NCBI GenBank assembly: GCA_035307785.1
Contig: DATGHS010000225.1
Span: 1-12,968 of the forward strand
Length of the DNA: 12,968 nt
Origin: DATGHS01 sp035307785
GTDB lineage: Bacteria; Planctomycetota; Planctomycetia; Gemmatales; Gemmataceae
Direction of reading: 5' to 3'
Made by a program: the position numbers and the translations under genes. The notes below the pieces were generated by a model. It had not been told where the DNA came from. It saw only the letters and a program-made list of their open reading frames with translations, and made no database searches. This document shows, in pieces, positions 1-6,556 of this stretch; positions within the stretch are counted from its first letter, which is position 1, and each line of letters starts with the position of its first letter.

Positions 1-2247
1 GGCCGTGGAAATGCCCATCTTGGACATGACCTTCATGACGCCCTTGCCGATGGCCTTTACGAAGTTCTTCTCGGCATGGTGATGATCAATCCCAACGAGG
101 ATTCCCTGCCGAATCATTTCGTCGAGCGTGTCGAAGGCAAGATACGGGTTGATGGCGCCGGCACCGTAGCCAATGAGCAGCGAAAAGTGATGCACCTCGC
201 GCGGCTCGCCGCTTTCCAGCACCAGTGCGACCTTCGTGCGCGTGCCTTCGCGGATCAGGTGGTGATGCACGCCGGCCACCGCGAGCAGCGCCGGAATCGC
301 CGCGTGTTCTTCATCAACGCCACGATCAGAAAGGATAATGATGTCGTAGCCGTGCCGAATGGCGGCGCTGACGTCGCGGAACAACCCGCCCATCGCCAAT
401 TCCAGGCCAAAGGTGCCCTGCTTGACTGGGAAAAGGATCGGCAGCGTGATCGACTTGTAATTGTGCGGCGCTTGGCCGTCGAGCGCCCGCAGCCGCTCCA
501 GGTTTTCGTTCGTCATGATCGGCGTCGGCAGCTTGATCTGCCGGGCCGAGCGCGGCGTCGGCTCCAACAGATTTTGCTCGGCGCCGAACGTCGTCTCCAT
601 CGACATGATGATCTCTTCGCGAATGCAATCGACGGGCGGATTCGTCACCTGCGCGAAGAGTTGCTTGAAGTAGTTGTAAAGCAATTGCGGCCGGTCCGAA
701 AGCACGGCCAGCGCGGCGTCGTTGCCCATGGAACCGACCGCTTCGTTGGCTTCCAGCGCCATTGGGGCCAGCAGGATTTTCAGGTCTTCGTTGGTGTAGC
801 CGAACGCTTGTTGTTGCCGCAGAATTTGCTCCCCATCCAGTTGCTTTTCCGGTTCCGGCGCGCCGGGCAATTCCTCCAGCGCCACGGTGTTTTCGCGCAG
901 CCAGTCGGCATACGGGTGCTCGGTCGCAATCTTCTGCTTCAATTCGTCGTCGGCAATAATGCGGCCCTGCTCCAAGTCGATCAGGAACATGCGGCCCGGC
1001 TGAAGACGGCCCTTGTGCAGCACATTTTCCGGCGCGATATCCAGTACGCCGACCTCCGAGCCCATGATGACCAGATCATCTTTCGTCACGTAGTAGCGCG
1101 ACGGCCGCAGTCCGTTGCGGTCGAGCACGGCGCCGATCTGTCGTCCGTCCGTGAAGGCGATGGATGCCGGCCCGTCCCACGGCTCCATGAGGCAGGAGTG
1201 GTATTCGTAAAACGCCTTCTTCTCCGGCGTCATGGTCGGGTCGCCGCTCCACGGCTCCGGAATCATCATCATTACCGCGTGCGGCAACGACCGGCCGGCC
1301 AAGACCAGCAGTTCCAGTGCGTTGTCGAACATCGCGGAGTCGCTGCCCGATTCGTCAATAACAGGCATAATGCGCGAGATTTCCATGCCGAACAGTTCGG
1401 AGCGCATCAAACTCTCGCGGGCATGCATCCAGTTCACGTTGCCGCGCAGCGTGTTGATTTCGCCGTTGTGGCAGATGTAGCGGTACGGATGGGCCCGCGC
1501 CCAAGTCGGGAACGTGTTCGTGCTGAAACGCGAATGAACCAGCGCCAGCGCCGACGCGAGCGCCGGATTCTGAAGATCGGGAAAATACGGATCAAGCTGG
1601 AGTGCGTTCAACATTCCCTTGTAGATAAGCGTGTTGCACGACAGGCTCGGGATGTAGAACATATTCCGCTGTGCGAGCCCGGATTTCTTGACCGCCATTT
1701 CCACGCATTTGCGGATGACGTACAAGCGGCGTTCGAAAGCCAGGTCATCGTTTCCAAGGATGGGCACGTTGCGATCGCGCCGGCCGATAAACAGTTGCTT
1801 CATCACCGGCTCGCCGGACTTCGCCGTTGGGCCGATCATCGAATTGTTCGTGGGCACCGTGCGCCAGCCCAACACGTCCTGGCCCAGTTTGCGGACGATG
1901 TATTCGAACATCTGCTCGCAATGCCGCCGATCATGCGGATCGGTGGGCAGGAAGACCATCGCGACCGCATATTCGTCGAGCGGCGGCAGCTTGATCTTCA
2001 GCCGTTCGCATTCCTGGCGCAGGAAGGCGTCGGGAATTTGCACAAGGATGCCGGCGCCGTCGCCGGTGTTGGCCTCGCAGCCGCAGGCCCCGCGGTGCTC
2101 CAGATTCACGAGGACCTGAACTGCCTTACGGACGATGTCGTGCGATTTGCGATTCTTCAGATCCACAACAAAGCCGACGCCGCAAGCATCATGCTCGTGA
2201 CGGGGGTCGTAGAGACCCTGCGCCGTGGGAGAGGATACGGTCGTCAT
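1..2247 (-). CDS. gltB: Glutamate synthase large subunit, N-terminal half (runs off left edge)
   Basis: Large (alpha) subunit of glutamate synthase (GOGAT), which moves the glutamine amide nitrogen to 2-oxoglutarate to make glutamate in the cytoplasm. The ATG at 2247-2245 has a GAGG ribosome site at 2259-2256, 8 nt upstream. The 749 codons read here start MTTVSSP and reach HDACGVGF, so Cys22 is the expected N-terminal nucleophile of the type 2 glutamine amidotransferase domain after removal of a 21-residue propeptide. Further GOGAT signatures are HSRFSTNTFPTW, the CHNGEINTLRGN motif, the DGPASIAFTDG stretch and, near the end, KAIGKGVMKVMSKMGIST, which opens the FMN/synthase domain. The family is about 1500 residues, so about half the gene (rest of FMN site, Fe-S cysteines, C-terminal beta-helix) lies left of the window. 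It follows the LysR gene by 36 bp on the same strand, so the two may be co-transcribed. Family assignment is very secure. Confidence 0.97.
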   Translation of the reverse strand, partial: MTTVSSPTAQGLYDPRHEHDACGVGFVVDLKNRKSHDIVRKAVQVLVNLEHRGACGCEANTGDGAGILVQIPDAFLRQECERLKIKLPPLDEYAVAMVFLPTDPHDRRHCEQMFEYIVRKLGQDVLGWRTVPTNNSMIGPTAKSGEPVMKQLFIGRRDRNVPILGNDDLAFERRLYVIRKCVEMAVKKSGLAQRNMFYIPSLSCNTLIYKGMLNALQLDPYFPDLQNPALASALALVHSRFSTNTFPTWARAHPYRYICHNGEINTLRGNVNWMHARESLMRSELFGMEISRIMPVIDESGSDSAMFDNALELLVLAGRSLPHAVMMMIPEPWSGDPTMTPEKKAFYEYHSCLMEPWDGPASIAFTDGRQIGAVLDRNGLRPSRYYVTKDDLVIMGSEVGVLDIAPENVLHKGRLQPGRMFLIDLEQGRIIADDELKQKIATEHPYADWLRENTVALEELPGAPEPEKQLDGEQILRQQQAFGYTNEDLKILLAPMALEANEAVGSMGNDAALAVLSDRPQLLYNYFKQLFAQVTNPPVDCIREEIIMSMETTFGAEQNLLEPTPRSARQIKLPTPIMTNENLERLRALDGQAPHNYKSITLPILFPVKQGTFGLELAMGGLFRDVSAAIRHGYDIIILSDRGVDEEHAAIPALLAVAGVHHHLIREGTRTKVALVLESGEPREVHHFSLLIGYGAGAINPYLAFDTLDEMIRQGILVGIDHHHAEKNFVKAIGKGVMKVMSKMGISTA

Positions 2248-2283
2248 AGCACTAACCTCGTTCGCGCCGGCCCTGGCGATGAG

Positions 2284-3198
2284 TCAAACACGGTGATAGC
2301 CATTACGCTGGTGCTGGGAGCCATTCGTCTGAAGCAAGTCAATGAAAGCCAGGGTCGCGCTGCCGAGCGCCGGCTGCCGCCGATGGATGATGCCGAGCGG
2401 CCGTACTAGGTGCGCCCCTTGCAGGTGCAAAGCCACAAGCCGGCCCGCGTTCACTTCCTGGCGAATGGTCGGTTCCGGCAACAATGCGAAAACGCCACCA
2501 ACTTCTACGGCCTTCTTGATGTTCTCGATGTTGTCGAATTCGAAGGCAATGAGCGGCACAACTTCCTGGCTGCGCAGAAAGCTGTCCACCTTCCGCCGAA
2601 TTACGAGTCCGCGGTCGAAGGCCACGATTTTTTCCCCGTCGAGGCGCGTGGCGCTAATGTTCTTGAATCGGGCCAATGCATGGTCCGGTGTGCAGACAAC
2701 TACCATCTCTTCGTCCCGCCAAGGGATGATCGTCAGATCGCGCGACCGTGCGGGGAATGACACCAGCCCAATGTCCGCCATTTCGTCGCGTACGCGCTGA
2801 TATACCTGATCCGGGTGGAGATACTCCATCTGCACTCTGGCGTTCGCATTCTCGGCCTGAAAACGCTCGATGTATTGTCCCATGTCACCCAGGCCGACCG
2901 AATAAATCGCCGCCACCCGAACCGTCAGCGCTCGTTCCGCATGCTCCCGCCGGAGCGACACTTCCAGCTCGGCATACTGCTCGAGCAAGCGCTTGCAGCC
3001 TTCGTAATAGGCCTGGCCGAGCGCGGTTGGCTCGAGCGGGCGTTTCGAGCGGTCGATGAGCTGGCCGCCCAGGCGCTGCTCAAGCTGGTGCACAAAGCGG
3101 CTAACCGTCGGCTGCGAAATCTCGTTGGTCTGGGCCGCCTTGGAAAAACTGCCCAAATTAATCAGATCGCAGAAAACCTTGATGGTCTCCAATTGCAT
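2284..3198 (-). CDS. LysR-type transcriptional regulator upstream of gltB
   Basis: A 304-residue protein of normal LysR length. Residues 1-60 form the winged helix-turn-helix (MQLETIKVFCDL, then SFSKAAQTNEISQPTVSRFV and a QLEQRLGGQLIDR wing). Residues 89 to about 290 form the periplasmic-binding-like effector domain, opening VRVAAIYSVG. The helix-turn-helix is textbook LysR. The effector ligand cannot be read from sequence. The gene ends 36 bp before gltB on the same strand, so control of nitrogen assimilation is the natural guess. Bacillus GltC is a LysR activator of glutamate synthase, but there the two genes are divergent, so equivalence is inference. The start ATG lacks a clear Shine-Dalgarno, but the LysR N-terminus fits it exactly. 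The short basic tail after FIDLLQ is probably unstructured. Confidence 0.93.
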   Translation of the reverse strand: MQLETIKVFCDLINLGSFSKAAQTNEISQPTVSRFVHQLEQRLGGQLIDRSKRPLEPTALGQAYYEGCKRLLEQYAELEVSLRREHAERALTVRVAAIYSVGLGDMGQYIERFQAENANARVQMEYLHPDQVYQRVRDEMADIGLVSFPARSRDLTIIPWRDEEMVVVCTPDHALARFKNISATRLDGEKIVAFDRGLVIRRKVDSFLRSQEVVPLIAFEFDNIENIKKAVEVGGVFALLPEPTIRQEVNAGRLVALHLQGAHLVRPLGIIHRRQPALGSATLAFIDLLQTNGSQHQRNGYHRV

Positions 3199-3210
3199 TG
3201 AGATATGATA

Positions 3211-3241
3211 CTATTTGTTTTTCGAATAGAAAGAGATAATA
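3211..3241 (-). promoter_or_regulatory. Possible promoter and LysR-type operator upstream of the LysR gene
   Basis: The 60 bp before the LysR start are strikingly AT-rich compared with the genes. They contain an inverted repeat CTATT-N9-AATAG (3211-3215 and 3225-3229), close in form to the interrupted dyads bound by LysR proteins, and a -10-like TATTAT on the minus strand (3241-3236). No convincing -35 hexamer is visible. Autoregulation is typical of the family, but binding here is inference. Confidence 0.3.
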
Positions 3242-3683
3242 CATGAAAAAAAATGAATGATTGCCCGAGTCAGCTCTAGCACAAAGATCGTGTTACGTAA
3301 GGGCTGCGGGTTTACCTAGGTGGAGTTGCTTTGGCAACTAACCGAAGCCGGAGATCCGCGACTGCTACAGCAAGCGTTTTTGGCATCGAATCGAGGTTCC
3401 ACCATTTGCGGTAGGCACGCAATCACACCTGCATGCGCAAGCCGCGCCTTCGGTGGGTGTTTGTAGCCGAGGCCCTACTTGTACGGATTCACGCGACGCT
3501 GCTGGCAAAAGGACATGGCGATGCGATGACGCTCTGCTTCGACTGCCGGGCTTCAATCAAATCTTGGATTGGATTGCTCAGGCTGCGAATGTCCTATTCG
3601 CTGATGGCTCAATGCCTTTCGTCGAATTCGAATGGAAAAGCCGGAACTTAGAACTGCTGAGTTCAACTGTCCAGCAAACACCG

Positions 3684-3882
3684 TTAGCGAGCGGACCAGT
3701 TCCAGACCCGCTCCTTAATGAAAAGCGCGTCTCGTCGTGCCAAGAAATCATCGTCATCGGGATCGACGTCGGTGTATCGACCCTCTCGTTCGTGGAACCG
3801 AGTAAACCAGCTTAAAGTCACTTACAAGTTCGTCAATTCCGATGCCTGGATCAGCTGAGTCCCGGAAAACGCTCGGTTCGCG
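3684..3882 (-). pseudogene. Possible frameshifted C-terminal gene remnant, function unknown
   Basis: On the minus strand one frame (3882 downward) reads DPGIGIDELVSDFKLVY. About 70 bp further along, the neighbouring frame reads TRFHEREGRYTDVDPDD followed by DDFLARRDALFIKERVWNWS and a stop at 3686-3684. Each piece has the charged and aromatic mix of real protein, and together they would make one continuous C-terminus if a single-base indel near 3800-3790 were corrected. The first frame is closed upstream by TAG at 3885-3883. The second alone has 45 codons from a GTG at 3821 without a ribosome site. I do not recognise the family. It could be a decayed gene, a small real gene or chance. Confidence 0.28.
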
Positions 3883-4065
3883 CTACGAGTCCCAGCTAGC
3901 TCGGAGTTGTGCAAGCTCGGTGAAAACGGCGTGCCTGACATCTGCAGAGATCTCCGCGCGCTATCTCAACGAGCGATGGGAGACATGCATCTTGGGATTT
4001 CTCTGCTTCTACAAGTTAGCAGGAACGAATTGCCATTGCGCCACTTCGAATCTGGAGTTTCACGG

Positions 4066-4467
4066 TCACACCTTTGCCTCGGCGGTCGGCGGCGCAGGGG
4101 GCGGGGCATTGAAGACCTTGTTCACCGCTTCCATCAGCCGCTCCATAGCGAAGGGCTTGCGGATGTAATCGACCACGCCCAGATACTCGGCGTAGGCCTT
4201 GTGCCGGCTGCCTTCGTTGGCAGTGATCATGATAATCGGGGGAGCGTCTTTGCCGCGGAAATGCTCAAGCACAGGGTAGCCGCCCATTCGCGGCATCATC
4301 ATGTCGAGGATCACCAGGTTCGGCTTGTGGTTATAGATCATCTGTTTGCCCTGATGGCCGTCGTGCGCTTGGATGACCTTGTAACCTTGCCGTTCCAGCA
4401 TCAGGCGCAAACCGTCTACCAGTTCCCGATCGTCGTCTACGATAAGTACGGTTTTCGTCTCTGCCAT
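4066..4467 (-). CDS. Stand-alone receiver-domain response regulator
   Basis: A 133-residue CheY-like protein, a single phosphoacceptor domain with no output domain. All key residues are present: acidic triad Asp11-Asp12-Asp13 (VLIVDDD), phosphoacceptor Asp55 (LVILDMMMPRMGG), Thr82 (IIMITAN) and Lys104 in the KPF motif. The last 15 or so residues, after VNKVFN, are a proline- and alanine-rich tail outside the fold. The ATG has an AAGGA ribosome site (minus strand 4480-4476) with 8-nt spacing. No histidine kinase lies nearby, so the partner is encoded elsewhere, and the protein presumably acts by protein contact or phosphorelay. It follows the methyltransferase gene by 134 bp on the same strand, with a hairpin between, so shared transcription is doubtful. 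Confidence 0.95.
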   Translation of the reverse strand: MAETKTVLIVDDDRELVDGLRLMLERQGYKVIQAHDGHQGKQMIYNHKPNLVILDMMMPRMGGYPVLEHFRGKDAPPIIMITANEGSRHKAYAEYLGVVDYIRKPFAMERLMEAVNKVFNAPPPAPPTAEAKV

Positions 4468-4553
4468 AGAGCGGGTCCTTGAAGCGAATGGGAGGCGTGC
4501 TGATGGTTAGCATATCACCGCAGCGCGCGATCTACAAGCGGTTCGTCGATCAG

Positions 4554-4605
4554 CTTTCCAGCCTGACGCGATGAAGGGGCAGTCGGGCTGGAAAGCCTGA
4601 GCTAC
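4554..4605. repeat. REP/BIME-like palindrome at the methyltransferase 3' end
   Basis: The arms CTTTCCAGCC (4554-4563) and GGCTGGAAAG (4586-4595) are perfect inverse complements. They extend by GAC/GTC across one T-G pair, with a 14-nt loop. Within the right half, plus-strand GGCT-GGAA-AGCC (4586-4597) forms its own hairpin with a GNRA-type loop, footed by CTAC at 4602-4605 (GTAG on the minus strand). The TAG in that foot is the methyltransferase stop codon. No T-tract follows, so classic intrinsic termination is not evident, though the hairpin could stabilise an mRNA end. Confidence 0.6.
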
Positions 4606-5387
4606 GAGTTCGTCGGCTTTCGGCCAGTGTAGACGACGGTCAAGTACTGCATCGTCACCATGCCGCCATTTTCAAAGCGTTCGAATAACTCGTGCAGCGC
4701 TTGCGTCATGCGCTCGCGCTCCTTCGGGTCGCGCGGGGAGAACGAAATCGAAAAGGAACGGCCTAAAAGCCCGTCGAAATCCAGTTTCTGGCTGTGCGAG
4801 AATGCAACCCGCTCGCGATCTGTATAATGCGAACAGAGGAGCAAATGCTCGCCGTAATCGCTTTGCGGCTCGTCGGCATGGGCCGACAAGGAATGCTGCT
4901 GAAGAATCTGCCCAAACTCTTTGGTGAAGGGATCGCGGCGGTCGCGTTCGTTCCAGATGAGGGCAAGCCAGCCGCCGGGCTTGAGGACGCGCAAGAACTC
5001 GCGCAGCGCCGGCTCAACCTGGAACCAGTGGAAAGCCTGGGCAGCGACGACGGCGTCGGCGCAGTCGTCCGCCAGCCCAGTTGCTTCGGCGGTTCCAGAG
5101 CGATATTCCGGTGCAGGCGCGCCCGAAGAGACAGCAATCGATTGAGCTTGCCGGCGCATCTGGTCATTTGGTTCAATACCAATCACTTGCAAACCGCAAG
5201 CGGCCAGACGGCGCGACGAGATGCCGGTGCCGCAGCCAACATCCACCAACCGGCATCCTGGCTGCAATTGGCAGCGCGCCAGCAAGTAGTCGATCGCTGC
5301 CTCCGGATAGTCGGGCCGGAAGCGGTCATATAGTCCAGCCAAGCCATCAAAGCGGCCTACCGTGTCAGTGCTAGTGGGATCAAACAT
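4602..5387 (-). CDS. Class I SAM-dependent methyltransferase
   Basis: A 261-residue soluble methyltransferase of the Methyltransf_11 type. Motif I is LVDVGCGTGISS (residues 47-58), which binds S-adenosylmethionine. An acidic residue ends strand 2 (IGIEPN, Glu72). AQAFHWF (116-122) matches the post-III motif typical of this subgroup, and LRVLKPGGWLALIWNERD follows. The N-terminal GRFDGLAGLYDRFRPDYP is also typical of SAM-dependent methyltransferases of unknown substrate. The substrate cannot be deduced, and neighbours give no pathway. The start has no strong Shine-Dalgarno. The stop codon TAG lies inside the GTAG foot of the palindrome at 4554-4605, so the final residues may be set by that insertion. 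The gene is divergent from the metallo-hydrolase, with a 190-bp shared upstream region. Confidence 0.92.
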   Translation of the reverse strand: MFDPTSTDTVGRFDGLAGLYDRFRPDYPEAAIDYLLARCQLQPGCRLVDVGCGTGISSRRLAACGLQVIGIEPNDQMRRQAQSIAVSSGAPAPEYRSGTAEATGLADDCADAVVAAQAFHWFQVEPALREFLRVLKPGGWLALIWNERDRRDPFTKEFGQILQQHSLSAHADEPQSDYGEHLLLCSHYTDRERVAFSHSQKLDFDGLLGRSFSISFSPRDPKERERMTQALHELFERFENGGMVTMQYLTVVYTGRKPTNS

Positions 5388-5410
5388 GCCCAGTTGACCG
5401 AATTAGAGGC

Positions 5411-5488
5411 GGTTTCAAAACGGTAGCCAAACTCGTGAGAGTTCGGTTTGCCGAACTCTCACGAGTTCGGCTACGACGCATTGAAACC
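5411..5488. repeat. REP/BIME-like inverted pair with GTAG feet, between divergent genes
   Basis: Two 24-nt arms (5423-5446 and 5451-5474) are inverse complements with one mismatch, separated by TTTG. The left arm starts with GTAG and the right ends with CTAC. Each arm also folds on itself: AACTC-GTGA-GAGTT on the left, giving a GNRA-type GUGA loop in RNA, and its complement on the right. An outer 8-bp repeat GGTTTCAA (5411-5418) / TTGAAACC (5481-5488) frames the unit. It sits between the methyltransferase and metallo-hydrolase starts, so it is not a terminator for either flanking gene. Confidence 0.75.
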
Positions 5489-5576
5489 ACTTTTTAGCTC
5501 GTTGTTCTGTATCACGGTTTTTGTACGGATTGGCGGTGCGATGGATGCCGCCGCTATTGTCATAAAGGACATTCGT

Positions 5577-6533
5577 TTGCGCCTACGCTTTTCGATGTTG
5601 GCCAGCGGCAGTTCCGGGAATGCTGCGTTGCTGGAAACCGATGGCTTTGGCCTGTTGATCGATGCCGGACTCGGCCCGCGACAACTTTCCAATCGCCTGA
5701 GCACTGTCGGCGCTTCCTGGCAGAAGGTTAATGCGGTCATCCTCACCCACACGCACAGCGACCACTGGAAGGACCGCACATTCGAGACGTTGCGGCGCCA
5801 CCAGATTCCGCTCTATTGCCATCCCGAGCATCAGCCGCCGTTGCGGAACTACAGCCTGTCTTTCGTGAAGTTGGAACAAGCGAAGCTCGTGCGCCACTAC
5901 GAAGCAAGCCAACCATTCCGTTTGAGCAATTCATTACACTGCCTGGCTCTGGAACTGCATCACGATTCAGGCCCCACATTCGGCTTCCGGCTCGAATTGG
6001 CGCCGGATCTTTTCGGGAGTGCCGGGGCCATAGGTTACCTCGCGGACCTTGGCTGCTGGACGGAAGCGCAAGCCCAGGCTCTGGCCAATGTCGATATTCT
6101 CGCCTTGGAGTTCAACCACGACGTGGAAATGGAACGCACGAGCGGCCGGCATTGGGAACTCATTCAGCGGGTATTGGGCGATCACGGGCACTTGTCGAAT
6201 CGTCAGGCAGCGCAATTCCTGCATGCCATTCTTGACCGCTCCTCGCCGGGGTTGCTCCAACATTTGGTGCAAACGCATCTTAGCCGCGAGTGTAATCATC
6301 CAAGCATCGCCCAGGCGGTCGCGCAAGATGTACTGGCAGCGCGCTCGCCGCACACGAAGCTGCACACGGCTCAACAGAATTGTCCCGGCCCGGTGTTGAC
6401 GCTGGAATATGCAAATGGGTCAACGCAAAATGGCGCAGCAAGCGATTCTGTAGCCGCTGGGTTAGCCCGAAGCGCCAGCGAGGAACGTCGAACGCCCTCG
6501 CTGGCGCTTCGGGCTAACCGGCCCACTGAATGA
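5577..6533 (+). CDS. YycJ/WalJ-like metallo-beta-lactamase-fold hydrolase
   Basis: A predicted metal-dependent hydrolase or exonuclease of the YycJ/WalJ family. The TTG start at 5577 is chosen because AAAGGA (5564-5569) lies 7 nt upstream and the protein then opens LRLRFSMLASGSSGNA, the usual family N-terminus. The open frame reaches back to 5448, but there it translates the palindrome at 5423-5474. An ATG at 5541 is the main alternative. Metal ligands: HTHSDHW (residues 58-64), His129-Asp130 in ELHHDS, Asp157 in LADLG, and His234 in QTHLSRECN. HLSNRQAA (205-212) is a further family signature. Native sequence probably ends near residue 278 (VLTLEY). About residues 295-315 of the 318 are translated from the 6461-6520 palindrome, an odd add-on tail. 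Substrate is unknown; the family has been linked to cell-wall signalling and DNA repair. Confidence 0.88.
   Translation: MRLRFSMLASGSSGNAALLETDGFGLLIDAGLGPRQLSNRLSTVGASWQKVNAVILTHTHSDHWKDRTFETLRRHQIPLYCHPEHQPPLRNYSLSFVKLEQAKLVRHYEASQPFRLSNSLHCLALELHHDSGPTFGFRLELAPDLFGSAGAIGYLADLGCWTEAQAQALANVDILALEFNHDVEMERTSGRHWELIQRVLGDHGHLSNRQAAQFLHAILDRSSPGLLQHLVQTHLSRECNHPSIAQAVAQDVLAARSPHTKLHTAQQNCPGPVLTLEYANGSTQNGAASDSVAAGLARSASEERRTPSLALRANRPTE
6461..6520. repeat. 24-bp perfect inverted repeat inside the 3' end of the metallo-hydrolase gene
   Basis: Arms 6461-6484 and 6497-6520 are perfect inverse complements with a 12-nt loop. Each arm begins GGTTAGCCCGAAGCGCC when read 5' to 3' on its own strand. 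The core CCCGAAGCGCCAGCGAGGG (complete on the minus strand) can also form a small hairpin with tandem G-A pairs. I recall similar palindromes dispersed in planctomycete genomes, but could not check. It lies between convergent genes and could act as a factor-assisted or bidirectional terminator, although no T-tract follows on either strand. Confidence 0.8.
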
Positions 6534-6556
6534 CGATATTCGCCTACGCGCTGTCC

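Larger units (their letters stand above)
3199..4065. other. 867-bp stretch without a convincing intact gene
   Basis: Between the response regulator stop and the LysR start, no reading frame has both a plausible start and protein-like composition over its length; open frames on both strands are under 125 codons and mutually inconsistent. Visible structure is limited to the AT-rich LysR upstream region, an 8-bp palindrome TTACGTAA at 3293-3300, a small hairpin AGTTGC-TTTG-GCAACT at 3324-3339, and a possible decayed minus-strand gene at 3684-3882 listed separately. It may be long regulatory DNA or the remains of a lost gene. Confidence 0.5.

Noticed and set aside
76..2409. A 777-codon open frame on the plus strand
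   Set aside because: It is antisense to gltB, whose minus-strand translation shows unmistakable glutamate synthase motifs. The plus translation is Arg/His/Gln/Val-rich with no family features and overruns into the LysR gene.
3324..3339. Hairpin AGTTGC-TTTG-GCAACT as a riboswitch or small RNA
   Set aside because: Only a 6-bp stem; no conserved riboswitch core could be matched and no gene starts downstream on the plus strand.
3907..4482. A 191-codon plus-strand frame over the response regulator
   Set aside because: It overlaps the response regulator on the opposite strand, and the coding character of the regulator is certain. The part left of 4066 reads fairly protein-like but has no start context or motif.
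5448..5576. Upstream extension of the metallo-hydrolase frame from TTG at 5448
   Set aside because: It translates the 5423-5474 palindrome and has no ribosome site. The TTG at 5577 has AAAGGA at good spacing and gives the family N-terminus.
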